Assembly (NCBI GenBank): GCA_022842725.1
Contig: JALHOZ010000027.1
Coordinates: 1 to 59,917 of the forward strand
Reading direction: 5' to 3'
Source of the DNA: Saprospiraceae bacterium
GTDB lineage: Bacteria > Bacteroidota > Bacteroidia > Chitinophagales > Saprospiraceae
Length of the DNA stretch: 59,917 nt
In this document: in pieces, positions 17,495 through 25,716 of the stretch
Layout of the letters: every line of letters begins with the position of its first letter
How positions within the stretch are numbered: position 1 is the stretch's first letter
Translations under genes and position numbers: made by a program
The notes under the pieces: generated by a model
The model's database searches: none
Told to the model about the DNA's origin: nothing
What the model saw: only the letters and a program-made list of their open reading frames with translations

Positions 17495-18424
17495 TTATTT
17501 CAAAAACTCCTGAATATATTTATTGACTTCACCGGATTTTTCAAACATTACAAAATGTCCTGCTTTTTTAATCATTTTCAGGTTGACATCCGGCAATTGT
17601 GCTACTCCCTGTTGAGCATATTTTTTGGTTGGCCCTCCATTGAGAAACCGGTTTGGAATGAGGTTGTCATTTTCTCCAAAAATACATAAGGTCGGTTGTT
17701 TTACCATAGGCAAAAAATCGAAAACGGGTTGATCGACCATAGCGTTTACACCTTGGGTGATGTGGTAACAATAATCTGTAAAATCTTTGGTAGTCCTTAT
17801 CCAAATTCTGTCATCGACCATAAACGTCGCATCGTCGGGCATATCATAAAAATTGTAGGCATAGTTGACTCGTATTTGTTCTACCGTGGTAAGTCTTACT
17901 CCGTCTACTGTCATGACATCGCGGAACCATTGTTTTTCGCCTTTGCTGAAGGTTTCAAATCCCGCAGGAGCTATGAGAATGAGTTTTGACACGAGATCAG
18001 GATATTGTAACGCCGTAGTGATGGCAATCTGGCCACCCATCGAGTGACCTGCCAAAACCACTTTGTTGATGTTGAGTTTTTGGCAGATTCCGGCAATGGT
18101 GTTGGCAAAAAATTCCATAGAAACCTCATAGTTTCCCTTTGAAGATTTTCCATAGCCTGGCAGATCAATAGCGATACAACGGTAATGGTCTTTTAAAACT
18201 TCCAGATTTTTTTTCCAGGCAGGAATATAAGATGCCAAACCATGGATAAACAAAATGGTTTCTTTGCCTTTGCCCTGATCAGAATATACGATTTCTATGC
18301 CATTATCCAGCCTGACTTTACTGACCGGAATCTCGTAATTGAGATCTGCCATGGTTTGTTTTTGTTGTGCTTTTCCCGTCAAGGGTATACAAAAAATTAA
18401 AAAAAATATTATGTTGAGTTTCAT
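17495..18424 (-). CDS. Exported alpha/beta-hydrolase
   Basis: This 309-aa protein has a signal peptide (LNIIFFLIFCIPLTGKAQ) followed by a complete alpha/beta-hydrolase fold: oxyanion HG at 61-62 (LFIHGLA), nucleophile Ser128 in GHSMGG, acid Asp253 (FGENDNLIP) and base His290 (KKAGHFVMF). A cap region lies between ~155 and 235. This matches the esterase/haloperoxidase-like branch of the family. It probably acts in the periplasm on a small ester or amide; the substrate cannot be told. It lies 10 bp downstream of the porin-like gene, so the pair is likely cotranscribed, with the barrel bringing in the substrate that the hydrolase cleaves. Confidence 0.9.
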   Translation of the reverse strand: MKLNIIFFLIFCIPLTGKAQQKQTMADLNYEIPVSKVRLDNGIEIVYSDQGKGKETILFIHGLASYIPAWKKNLEVLKDHYRCIAIDLPGYGKSSKGNYEVSMEFFANTIAGICQKLNINKVVLAGHSMGGQIAITTALQYPDLVSKLILIAPAGFETFSKGEKQWFRDVMTVDGVRLTTVEQIRVNYAYNFYDMPDDATFMVDDRIWIRTTKDFTDYCYHITQGVNAMVDQPVFDFLPMVKQPTLCIFGENDNLIPNRFLNGGPTKKYAQQGVAQLPDVNLKMIKKAGHFVMFEKSGEVNKYIQEFLK

Positions 18425-18434
18425 TATTTTACAT

Positions 18435-20042
18435 TTAGAACATTAACCATTTGAGACAAATAAAACCAAGCCAGGGATTGACGGGTCTTTCCTGTACGCC
18501 GCCATTGGTAACCCGTGAATCGTAAAAATCTCCCAGTCCCATATAGGCTGCATGGGCTTCTACCGTAAGAAATGCGCCGAAATCATAACCCAGTTTTCCG
18601 TTGATTTCCCAACCCATAAAATTGCCGCCTCCCGATGGAGCAATGGTTGAAAACCCACCGGCACCACCGATTTTGGAATGTAGTTTGTTGGGAATCAGGT
18701 CTTTGGCAAAATTGATTGTTCCACCGGCAATACCGTAACCCAGATTAGAAATATCGGTCACGGCTGCAACAAAACGATTTACAACGTTACCATGAGGAAA
18801 AAGCAGGTAGCCGCCATGACCTATAAAGATACCACCGGGACTTCCCCAGGTATTGGATGTGATGACGCCGCTGTATTTTTGGTCGCTGATGCCGTTTTCA
18901 TCACCGGATGTAAATAAAAAGTCTGCTGTGACGACATCTCCTGTGGTCTGGCCGTAACGATATCCGGCTCTCAAATTGGCAGCAAGACCTCCGATACTGA
19001 CTGATCGGGTGTATTTTGTGTCGCCGGTGCGCAATTGGCGGATACTGCCGAAATTATAATTCAGAAAGCCGGAGGCAAACCAACGGTCGAGCATCATTTC
19101 TTCATTTCTGGAAAAATAGGTACCCAGCCAGAAAACATCTCCTTTGTGTTGTTCTGCACCTATCGGAAACCGGAATGCACCATTATACGTTGTCAGCGGA
19201 CTGGCAAATCCTTGTCCGAGGATACTTACGCCGCCTTTGCCGTTGGAACGGTCCTGGACATAATAAAGGGAGGCTCCGACGTTCCATTTTGGAGCAATAT
19301 TGTACTGATGATTGAGTTCGAAAAACGTCACATCATCATTTAATTCTACGTTGTTTTCATACAATTTATAAAAGCCGGCTTTACTTTTGTGGTAATCTGT
19401 CTGTCTGCGCACGCTTATGCCTACGCCATCTGTACCGAAATATGCCAGTCGGTATCCTGTAGTTGTAAATTTGTCAAAGTACGTTCTGTACAAGTCATGA
19501 GGACTGTCAAACATACGTTGAAGACCAACATTGATGGTCCAGTTTTTGGCGGGGATAAATTCTACTTCGAGATTTTGGGTTTGCAGGTTGACCTGATCTG
19601 CGGCTATCGCCGAACCAAAATTTCCGCCTGTACCGTAAGCGACATCTCCCCATGTCCAGTCAATTTCGAATGAAGCTCTCAGGGTAGCTTTTCCGTCAAA
19701 AATGGATGGTGAATACACAAAAAAGGGAATGGCTCTTTGTTCAGCGTATAAAGCGGTAAACTCATTGGATGTTGTTGTGGTATTGGAGCCAAACAAACGA
19801 CCGACAATCTGCCCTTTGAGGAAATCATTTTCAGGTGCCATATTCATAGCAACATTCTGCTGATAAAAATAGACAAAAGCCTGAAATTGTTTGTTGGCTT
19901 TGGTGGGTAAGACCTTGTCAAAACCGGAGAATCCATCTTTACCTGATTCCTGAGCTCTAGAAATTTGAATATTTCCAACCCAAAACAATAAAATAAAAAT
20001 AATGCTGAAAGTCGAAGCCGATGATTGAAATACCATTTCCAA
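18435..20042 (-). CDS. Porin-like outer-membrane beta-barrel protein
   Basis: A 535-aa protein with a long signal sequence (FSIIFILLFWVGNIQISRAQ). The rest is almost entirely alternating polar/aromatic strands typical of a 16-18 strand barrel (VYFYQQNV, TINVGLQRMF, RLAYFGTDGVGISVR, NVGASLYYVQD), ending in FICLKWLMF with a C-terminal Phe as in outer-membrane porins. There is no plug domain, so diffusion rather than TonB-driven uptake is expected. It vaguely resembles alginate-export-type barrels; I would not name a substrate. It is first in a two-gene unit with the alpha/beta-hydrolase. A terminator lies 41 bp upstream, isolating it from the lipoprotein gene. ATG at 20036 (MVFQ) is an alternative start. 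Confidence 0.78.
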   Translation of the reverse strand: MEMVFQSSASTFSIIFILLFWVGNIQISRAQESGKDGFSGFDKVLPTKANKQFQAFVYFYQQNVAMNMAPENDFLKGQIVGRLFGSNTTTTSNEFTALYAEQRAIPFFVYSPSIFDGKATLRASFEIDWTWGDVAYGTGGNFGSAIAADQVNLQTQNLEVEFIPAKNWTINVGLQRMFDSPHDLYRTYFDKFTTTGYRLAYFGTDGVGISVRRQTDYHKSKAGFYKLYENNVELNDDVTFFELNHQYNIAPKWNVGASLYYVQDRSNGKGGVSILGQGFASPLTTYNGAFRFPIGAEQHKGDVFWLGTYFSRNEEMMLDRWFASGFLNYNFGSIRQLRTGDTKYTRSVSIGGLAANLRAGYRYGQTTGDVVTADFLFTSGDENGISDQKYSGVITSNTWGSPGGIFIGHGGYLLFPHGNVVNRFVAAVTDISNLGYGIAGGTINFAKDLIPNKLHSKIGGAGGFSTIAPSGGGNFMGWEINGKLGYDFGAFLTVEAHAAYMGLGDFYDSRVTNGGVQERPVNPWLGFICLKWLMF

Positions 20043-20082
20043 TTTGATTGAAAGATAAAAGTAAAAAGAGTCTTAATGTAAG

Positions 20083-20117
20083 AAAAACGGAAGAAGTTTG
20101 AACCTCCTTCCGTTTTT
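20083..20117 (-). terminator. Intrinsic terminator after the lipoprotein gene
   Basis: AAAAACGGAAG at 20083-20093 pairs with CTTCCGTTTTT at 20107-20117 (11 bp). Read on the minus strand, the stem ends in TTTTTC. It lies 18 bp after the stop at 20136 and closes the transcription unit that runs from the symporter gene. Confidence 0.75.
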
Positions 20118-20135
20118 ACAGATTAAAACTGAAGA

Positions 20136-20687
20136 TTAATTCAGTCTTACATAATTTTGAATGTTGATGATACCGAAAGCACCTCCTGAAGTACTACCGA
20201 ATCCTCCGGCAGGTGTTGGTGGCGTTACGCCCTGAATGGTTGGTTCAGTCTGAGCAACTTCATACTTCATGCTTTTGTCATCTGCGGCAACTTCAAAAAT
20301 TCCTGCAGCTGTCAATGCAGTAGGGGCGCTTTGATTCAACGTAATGTTGTAAATGTTTCCTGTGTTTGATTTTGACTGCGTATACGTTCCGGTCAATACC
20401 ACTTTTACGCCGCCTTTCCACTGATCAACCGTGTAGGTATTGTTGGTTTTAAACTCTGCAATAATGGAGTCTGCAAATGTCGCCAAAATAGGTGCAACAG
20501 GAAATGACTTCCATTTACCCTGAACTCCCTCGCGGCAAGCCGTACAAACACCACCGCAATCCACTCCTGTCTCATCCTGGTTTTTAATACCATCGCTGCA
20601 GGTTCCTTTGTCATCTTCTTTTCCACAACCTACAAACAGGAAGGAAGCGAAGATCATCATCAATCCGAATAATTTTACTGATTTCAT
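20136..20687 (-). CDS. Lipoprotein with a CxDGIxNQxETGVDCGG Cys motif
   Basis: This 183-aa protein has a lipoprotein signal peptide with lipobox FVGC (Cys21) followed by Gly-Lys-Glu-Asp, so it is acylated and probably exported to the outer membrane. Residues ~30-51 form a compact Cys module (CSDGIKNQDETGVDCGG, VCTAC) that recurs in Bacteroidota surface lipoproteins. The rest is a lipocalin-like beta-rich region (WKSFPV, NNTYTVDQW, LTGTYTQSK, KSMKYEVAQT) of the kind found in small ligand-binding lipoproteins. The function is unknown. It lies 30 bp downstream of the acyl-CoA ligase gene and may be the last gene of that unit. Confidence 0.82.
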   Translation of the reverse strand: MKSVKLFGLMMIFASFLFVGCGKEDDKGTCSDGIKNQDETGVDCGGVCTACREGVQGKWKSFPVAPILATFADSIIAEFKTNNTYTVDQWKGGVKVVLTGTYTQSKSNTGNIYNITLNQSAPTALTAAGIFEVAADDKSMKYEVAQTEPTIQGVTPPTPAGGFGSTSGGAFGIINIQNYVRLN

Positions 20688-20717
20688 TTTAAAAAATTTT
20701 AATGTTTTATGAATGGT

Positions 20718-22190
20718 TTAATAAATTTTTAATGCTTTTTTGTCTATTTTTCCACTATCGGTTCGGGGTAATGATTCCAAATAGACAAAATGTTTGGGTA
20801 TCTTAAATTTTGCAAGATTTTCCAGGCAAAAAGATTTGATTTTTTCTTCAGCGACCGGTGCATTCAGGACCAAAAAAGCTTTGCCGACCTCACCCCATTT
20901 GTCATCTTTGACGCCGGTCACAGCACAATCTTTTACTTCGGGTATCTGCCTTAAAACCCGTTCGATTTCGGCGGGATATACGTTTTCGCCTCCGCTGATA
21001 AACATGTTTTTTAATCTGTCGACAATATAGAGGTATTTGTCCTCATCCTCACGAACGATATCTCCGGTTTTAAACCACAGACCATCTTCAGAAAAAGCAT
21101 TTTTTCCTGCTTCCTCATTGTGCCAGTATCCTGGGGTTACCATGGGCCCCTGCAGCCACAATTCGCCGCTTTGGTTAACATCGGCATCTTTTCCTTCTTC
21201 GTTGACAATCCGATGTCTGACATAAAAATTAGGTCTGCCTATGCTTCCGATTTTCCGGATAGCGTCATCCTGGTGAAGTGAAGTCAGATTAGGTCCCACT
21301 TCAGTCATACCGTATCCTTGTCTGATTGCTACCCCTTTTTCTGCATATTTGCGGATGAGCGGGATGGGCATGGATTCGCCACCAACAATCATATAATCCA
21401 GGCAGCTGATATCTGTTTTTTCAAAACTATTTTCCATCGCCATCATGGACAACATCGTCGGGACACCCATAAAGATGGTGCAACGTAGGGAAGAAAGTTT
21501 TTCCAAAACGATTTCAGGTTCGAATTTTCTGCAAACATAGGTGTAAGCGCCATGATGTAAAAAAGGCAACAAAAGCACATTCCATCCGCCGGTATGAAAA
21601 GGCGGCATGACATTGATGGTGCGGCTTTCAGATGTCAGTTTGAGAGAAATAGATGTATTGACACTATTCCAGAAAGCCATTTTGTGTGTGTATCGTACAC
21701 CTTTGGGTTTTCCTGTGGTTCCTGATGTGTAGATGATAAAAAGGCTGTCGTCTTCATTTACGGGTTGGGTTACATCGACATCAGACCATGTTGCTTGTGA
21801 TGTAAATGTTGAAAATTCGAGATTTTTGTCGTTTTCCGGTATAAGATGCTGAAAATGATTTTCATATAATATTAAGGAAGGATCGGCATCGGCCATGATT
21901 TCCGCAACTTCATTGACTGAAAGTCTGTAGTTGAGCGGAACCATAATGATACCTGATTTTTGAATCGCAGAAAACAGGGCTATCAAAGGGATAGAATATT
22001 CTGCCAGGACGACAATACGGTCTCCTTTGTGGATATGGTATTTTTGATTCAGCAAATTGACAAAACCATTTGCCATTTGATTTAATTGCCGATAAGTACA
22101 AGTTTGTCCCGACTCATGTTCTTCAAGAGCTGTTTTGTCAGGGCTGTAAAGTGCCCATCTGCTGATCCAATCCTGTTGCCAAACCTTCAT
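20718..22190 (-). CDS. AMP-forming acyl-CoA synthetase/ligase
   Basis: A 490-aa adenylate-forming enzyme that activates a carboxylic acid to an acyl-AMP and then a thioester. The P-loop IIYTSGTTGKPKGV is at ~152-165, the A5 motif appears as YGMTEVGPN, the hinge/A7-A8 region as KTGDIV and VDRLKNMFISGGENVYPAEI, and the A10 Lys lies in DSGKIDKKAL. The length is usual for the family, close to fatty-acyl-CoA or O-succinylbenzoate ligases. I chose the start at 22190 (MKVWQQDW), 10 bp after the KASIII-like stop, because the in-frame extension to 22382 overlaps that gene antiparallel to all homologous structure. Context suggests it loads an acyl group for the KASIII-like enzyme; the acid is unknown. 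Confidence 0.9.
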   Translation of the reverse strand: MKVWQQDWISRWALYSPDKTALEEHESGQTCTYRQLNQMANGFVNLLNQKYHIHKGDRIVVLAEYSIPLIALFSAIQKSGIIMVPLNYRLSVNEVAEIMADADPSLILYENHFQHLIPENDKNLEFSTFTSQATWSDVDVTQPVNEDDSLFIIYTSGTTGKPKGVRYTHKMAFWNSVNTSISLKLTSESRTINVMPPFHTGGWNVLLLPFLHHGAYTYVCRKFEPEIVLEKLSSLRCTIFMGVPTMLSMMAMENSFEKTDISCLDYMIVGGESMPIPLIRKYAEKGVAIRQGYGMTEVGPNLTSLHQDDAIRKIGSIGRPNFYVRHRIVNEEGKDADVNQSGELWLQGPMVTPGYWHNEEAGKNAFSEDGLWFKTGDIVREDEDKYLYIVDRLKNMFISGGENVYPAEIERVLRQIPEVKDCAVTGVKDDKWGEVGKAFLVLNAPVAEEKIKSFCLENLAKFKIPKHFVYLESLPRTDSGKIDKKALKIY

Positions 22191-22200
22191 ACGATAATGC

Positions 22201-23211
22201 TTACATTTTAAATAGTGATGCTCCGAAAGCAAGGCCGCCTCCGGACCCGACAAAACAAACGATGTCGCCTTTTTTGATTTTTCCCTGTTGATTCCACTCG
22301 TCAAAAGCCATGGGAATACATGCAGAACCGGTATATCCGTAGTGATGCATGATGGTTGCTGCCTTTTCACGGGGAACACCAAGGATATCCATCGTTTGGA
22401 AGATCGAATTTATGTTGATTTGCGTTAAAAAGTAGTGATCTATCTCATTTGGCGTGATGTTTTGATTACGACACATTTCAAAAATTATTTGGCTCCACAC
22501 TTCGGGATTGATGTGGGTCGGAATTTTCTGAACAAATTTCAGCTGGTGGTCATGATTACGGATGACCTCTTCGGTTATTGGCAAATGACTTCCACCGCCA
22601 TAGATACCCATCCAGCCATTATATTCTCCTTTGGTTGCCAGTTTATTTTGGAGGCATCCTGAACCGTCTTCTGAAACACCAACGACTACAGCCCCGGCAC
22701 CATCGGCAAACAGAGTTACGGTTTTTTTGTCAGCCATATTCAGATATTTGCTCATGGTGTAGGCGCCTACAACGAGAATGTGTTTGTATTTTTCGTCAGA
22801 GGTGATGTATTTGGTAGCTACGTCGAGTGCTGTTACAAATCCGGCACAGGCTGTATTGATATCAAAAGTTCCGGCATTGACCAAAGCCATCCTGTCCTGG
22901 ATGACAGAAGCGGTGGATGGCGAGATATATTCAGGTGTATCGGTAGCTACAATCAGCAAATCGATATCTGCAGGTTGCAGATTTGCGTTTTTTAAAGCGT
23001 TTTGGCAGGCATTTTCCACCAGATTTGCGGTACTTTCATTTTCAGTACACCATCGCCTTTCGTATATTTGAACATGTTCTTTCAGCCAGGTATCGACATC
23101 TTCACCAAGTAATTCATTAAAAAACTGATTGGGCACGATGCGGGAAGGCAAAGCAGATCCTGAAGATAAAATTGCAGCTTTACGCGAAAAGGATGTTGAA
23201 TGATCATTCAT
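22201..23211 (-). CDS. Ketoacyl-ACP synthase III-like protein lacking the His/Asn pair
   Basis: A 336-aa thiolase-fold protein of the FabH family. The nucleophile is kept: Cys122 in FDINTACAGF. The FabH His motif (PHQAN) reads LTQIN, with Thr263 in place of His, and the GNTSAAS Asn reads GYTGSAC, with Tyr293 in place of Asn. The C-terminal GSGGGLAFG is intact. Without His/Asn, decarboxylative condensation of malonyl-ACP is unlikely; acyl transfer or another condensation is more plausible. The start at 23211 (MNDHST) overlaps the symporter stop by 8 bp, implying coupling. Neighbours are an acyl-CoA ligase downstream and a divergent FabG-type reductase, which suggests a small acyl-product pathway rather than housekeeping fatty acid synthesis. 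Confidence 0.85.
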   Translation of the reverse strand: MNDHSTSFSRKAAILSSGSALPSRIVPNQFFNELLGEDVDTWLKEHVQIYERRWCTENESTANLVENACQNALKNANLQPADIDLLIVATDTPEYISPSTASVIQDRMALVNAGTFDINTACAGFVTALDVATKYITSDEKYKHILVVGAYTMSKYLNMADKKTVTLFADGAGAVVVGVSEDGSGCLQNKLATKGEYNGWMGIYGGGSHLPITEEVIRNHDHQLKFVQKIPTHINPEVWSQIIFEMCRNQNITPNEIDHYFLTQININSIFQTMDILGVPREKAATIMHHYGYTGSACIPMAFDEWNQQGKIKKGDIVCFVGSGGGLAFGASLFKM

Positions 23212-24700
23212 GAGAAACCGATGGGATATTTTCTTTTTTGGAATACATAAAATATAGAATGGTGCCGACAACAAAAGAGGCTATAATAGCCAATGCGGCT
23301 GCAACAGCAGGATTTTTGACATTACCGGAAGTGTAAGGAGTCAAAGAGCCATAATACACGCTGAAATGAACAATACAGGCTGTAATAACCGCACCGATAG
23401 CCGCTTGTTTGGGCGTATGTTTAAAATAAATACCGAATAATACGGGAATAAATGCCGCCGAAAAATAAGCGTAGACACCATTTTGAGCGAGAATTCCGAC
23501 ACTGAGATTCGGATACAACAATTGATATCTGCTGGCAAAAATGGCTATTACGGCCAGTCCGATGACGACCAATCTGTTGATGGTTTTTTGTTGATGGTCA
23601 GATTTTACAGTTCCAGAAAAGGGAAGAATCAGGTCGTTGGTAATGGTCGTTGACAGGGATTGGACAATACCTTCCAAAGTTGACAAACCTGCTGAAATCA
23701 ATCCCAAAACAACCAGAATACCAACGCCAACGGTAAATTTTTTGACCACATAAGCTGTCAGGATGCCGTCCATCTTTAAAGGTAAACCGTCGTTCATCAG
23801 ATCGGGAAATAAAAAGCGGGCGTAAAAACCGGCAAAAAGAACCATAAAAAATAAAGTTTCCACGATGATAGCAATCGTAAGATATGTGTTGACATCATCA
23901 TCGTGTTTCAACATCAGCGAACGGGTAATGATGTGCGGCTGGCATACGATCGCAATACCGACAATAAAATTGCATATAACGACTTCAAAAAAATCCCGGA
24001 ATAAAGGGCTGCTGTCGTTGTAGATCAAAGTCATTTTAGGATCAATGGCAGATACTTTTGTCCAAAAACCATCTATTCCGGCTTCAAAGTGATCGCTACC
24101 TGAAAAAATCAGAATGACAGCAACAATAATCATCAAAATTGCCTGAATGGTGTTGGTATAGACCATAGAATTGGCACCACCAAACATTGTATATCCGAAA
24201 ACAAATATTACCAGACCAACGAGAACGTAGATTTCGTTAGCGGCCAATGCTCCGGCAATCACTTTTGTCAACCCGACACAAATCAATACAATAAATGTAA
24301 TCAATAAAAGAGAAATCACTGCCATCAGATAGGTAAAAAACCTGCTGTTGTAACGTGTTCCCATCCATTGTGCCAGGGTCAGCGCTTTAATGGAAGTTCC
24401 GTATTTCCTGAAGCTTTTGCTCAACACTATCAGAGAAATGAACAATCCCAAAGGAAGCACCACGGACATGGCTACAAAAGCACTCAGACCGTACAATGCC
24501 ACAAATCCCGGATTGATGATAAAGGTAGCTGCTGAAGTAATGCTGGCAGCCAAAGAAAGACCAACTACCCAGGGAGAAAAACCTTTACCCAGAGCAAAGT
24601 CTTTCATGTCTTTGGTTTTTGTGGCTCCGCGGTATACAAAAAACAAAGTAATACCGGCGTAAAGAATCAACAATATAGTAGTGGCCTGGACAAAATTCAT
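23204..24700 (-). CDS. Sodium:solute symporter (SSS family)
   Basis: This 498-aa polytopic membrane protein has about 13 hydrophobic segments. Family features include the N-terminal FALGKGFSPWVVGLSLAAS and SAATFI region near TM1-2 (the Na+ site of LeuT-fold SSS proteins), a GLTKVIAGAL segment, and FGGANSMVYTNTIQ, the conserved loop before TM6. It should import a small organic solute with Na+; acetate, proline, pantothenate or another carboxylate are all possible. I chose ATG 24700 (MNFVQ) over the ATG at 24769 because the latter adds a short basic stretch unlike the family. It is the first gene of the minus-strand unit leading to the KASIII-like enzyme and acyl ligase, so it may import their acid substrate. 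Confidence 0.9.
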   Translation of the reverse strand: MNFVQATTILLILYAGITLFFVYRGATKTKDMKDFALGKGFSPWVVGLSLAASITSAATFIINPGFVALYGLSAFVAMSVVLPLGLFISLIVLSKSFRKYGTSIKALTLAQWMGTRYNSRFFTYLMAVISLLLITFIVLICVGLTKVIAGALAANEIYVLVGLVIFVFGYTMFGGANSMVYTNTIQAILMIIVAVILIFSGSDHFEAGIDGFWTKVSAIDPKMTLIYNDSSPLFRDFFEVVICNFIVGIAIVCQPHIITRSLMLKHDDDVNTYLTIAIIVETLFFMVLFAGFYARFLFPDLMNDGLPLKMDGILTAYVVKKFTVGVGILVVLGLISAGLSTLEGIVQSLSTTITNDLILPFSGTVKSDHQQKTINRLVVIGLAVIAIFASRYQLLYPNLSVGILAQNGVYAYFSAAFIPVLFGIYFKHTPKQAAIGAVITACIVHFSVYYGSLTPYTSGNVKNPAVAAALAIIASFVVGTILYFMYSKKENIPSVSHE

Positions 24701-24917
24701 GATCTGTTTGTAAGGAATTTTGGATTTTAATGCCAATATTATAGATATCTTTCTTAGTAAGGTATCCAAAAAATATAATAAATGAATGGGATTTATTCAG
24801 ATTAAATTTATTATATAATTGAATATCAGTGTATTAAAATAAAATAATGAGATAGGATAATTATTTTTATTTTTGCAGAATGGTAACAATTTAATAAGCA
24901 GACCCGCGATTACTCTC

Positions 24918-24925
24918 TATTTTTG
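24918..24925 (+). promoter_or_regulatory. Candidate promoter (-7 TATTTTTG) for the FabG-type reductase
   Basis: TATTTTTG fits TAnnTTTG and lies 39 bp before the ATG at 24965. A second identical box is at 24868-24875. No clear -33 TTG is seen for either, so the choice is tentative. Confidence 0.4.
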
Positions 24926-24964
24926 TGCCTTAAACATGTATTTATTCATTTTTAAAATATCATC

Positions 24965-25708
24965 ATGTACACATTAGACGGAAAAGTGGCTATAGTCACA
25001 GGAGGATCTTCAGGTTTAGGTAAGGCAACAATTTTAAAATTTGCATCAATGGGTGCAATCGTTGTCAATTGGGATGTCAATCAGGAAAGAGGAGAAATAT
25101 TAAGTAGTGAGTTGACAGACAAAGGAGTGGTCAATTCTTTTTATCAGGTTAATACTGCTGATGCGGCATCTGTTTTGGCTGCAGCTTCAGAGGTTGCAAA
25201 AAAGTATGGTAAAATCGACATTCTGGTCAATAATGCCGGTATCACAAGAGATGCCACTTTGCTTAAGATGACGGATGAACAATGGCAACAAGTCATCAAT
25301 ATCAATCTCACCGGGGTGTTCAACTGTACAAAAAGTGTTGCACCTTTTATGGTTGAAAAAGGATATGGCAGGATCATCAGTATTTCTTCTGTTGTAGGAT
25401 TGTTTGGAAATTTCGGGCAGACCAATTATGCAGCAGCAAAAGCCGGTGTGATTGCGATGACTCAAACCTGGGCTAAAGAATTGGGTAGAAAAGGTATCAA
25501 TGCCAATGCTGTGGCTCCCGGATTCATACATACAGAGATACTGGATGCCATGCCGGAAGAAGTATTGGAAAAAATGAAGTCAAAAGTTCCGTTACAACGG
25601 TTAGGAAAACCCGAAGATGTGGCCAATCTCAATGCTTTTCTGGCATCAGATCAGGCGGATTATATCAACGGAGCTGTATTGAGTGTTGATGGAGGAATCA
25701 CTTTATAA
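24965..25708 (+). CDS. fabG: 3-oxoacyl-ACP reductase / acetoacetyl-CoA reductase (SDR)
   Basis: A 247-aa classical short-chain dehydrogenase. The nucleotide-binding TGGSSGLG is at 12-19, NNAG at 89-92, and the catalytic set is Ser142, Tyr155 and Lys159 (NYAAAK). VAPGFIHTEI and the C-terminal SVDGG are typical of FabG/PhaB. It reduces a 3-oxoacyl thioester with NAD(P)H in the cytoplasm. FabG and PhaB cannot be separated by eye, and this is probably not the only FabG because it is not in a fab cluster. It is divergent from the symporter-KASIII-ligase unit, which points to a shared acyl pathway. The next gene follows after 8 bp. Confidence 0.88.
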   Translation: MYTLDGKVAIVTGGSSGLGKATILKFASMGAIVVNWDVNQERGEILSSELTDKGVVNSFYQVNTADAASVLAAASEVAKKYGKIDILVNNAGITRDATLLKMTDEQWQQVININLTGVFNCTKSVAPFMVEKGYGRIISISSVVGLFGNFGQTNYAAAKAGVIAMTQTWAKELGRKGINANAVAPGFIHTEILDAMPEEVLEKMKSKVPLQRLGKPEDVANLNAFLASDQADYINGAVLSVDGGITL

Positions 25709-25716
25709 ATATTGTA

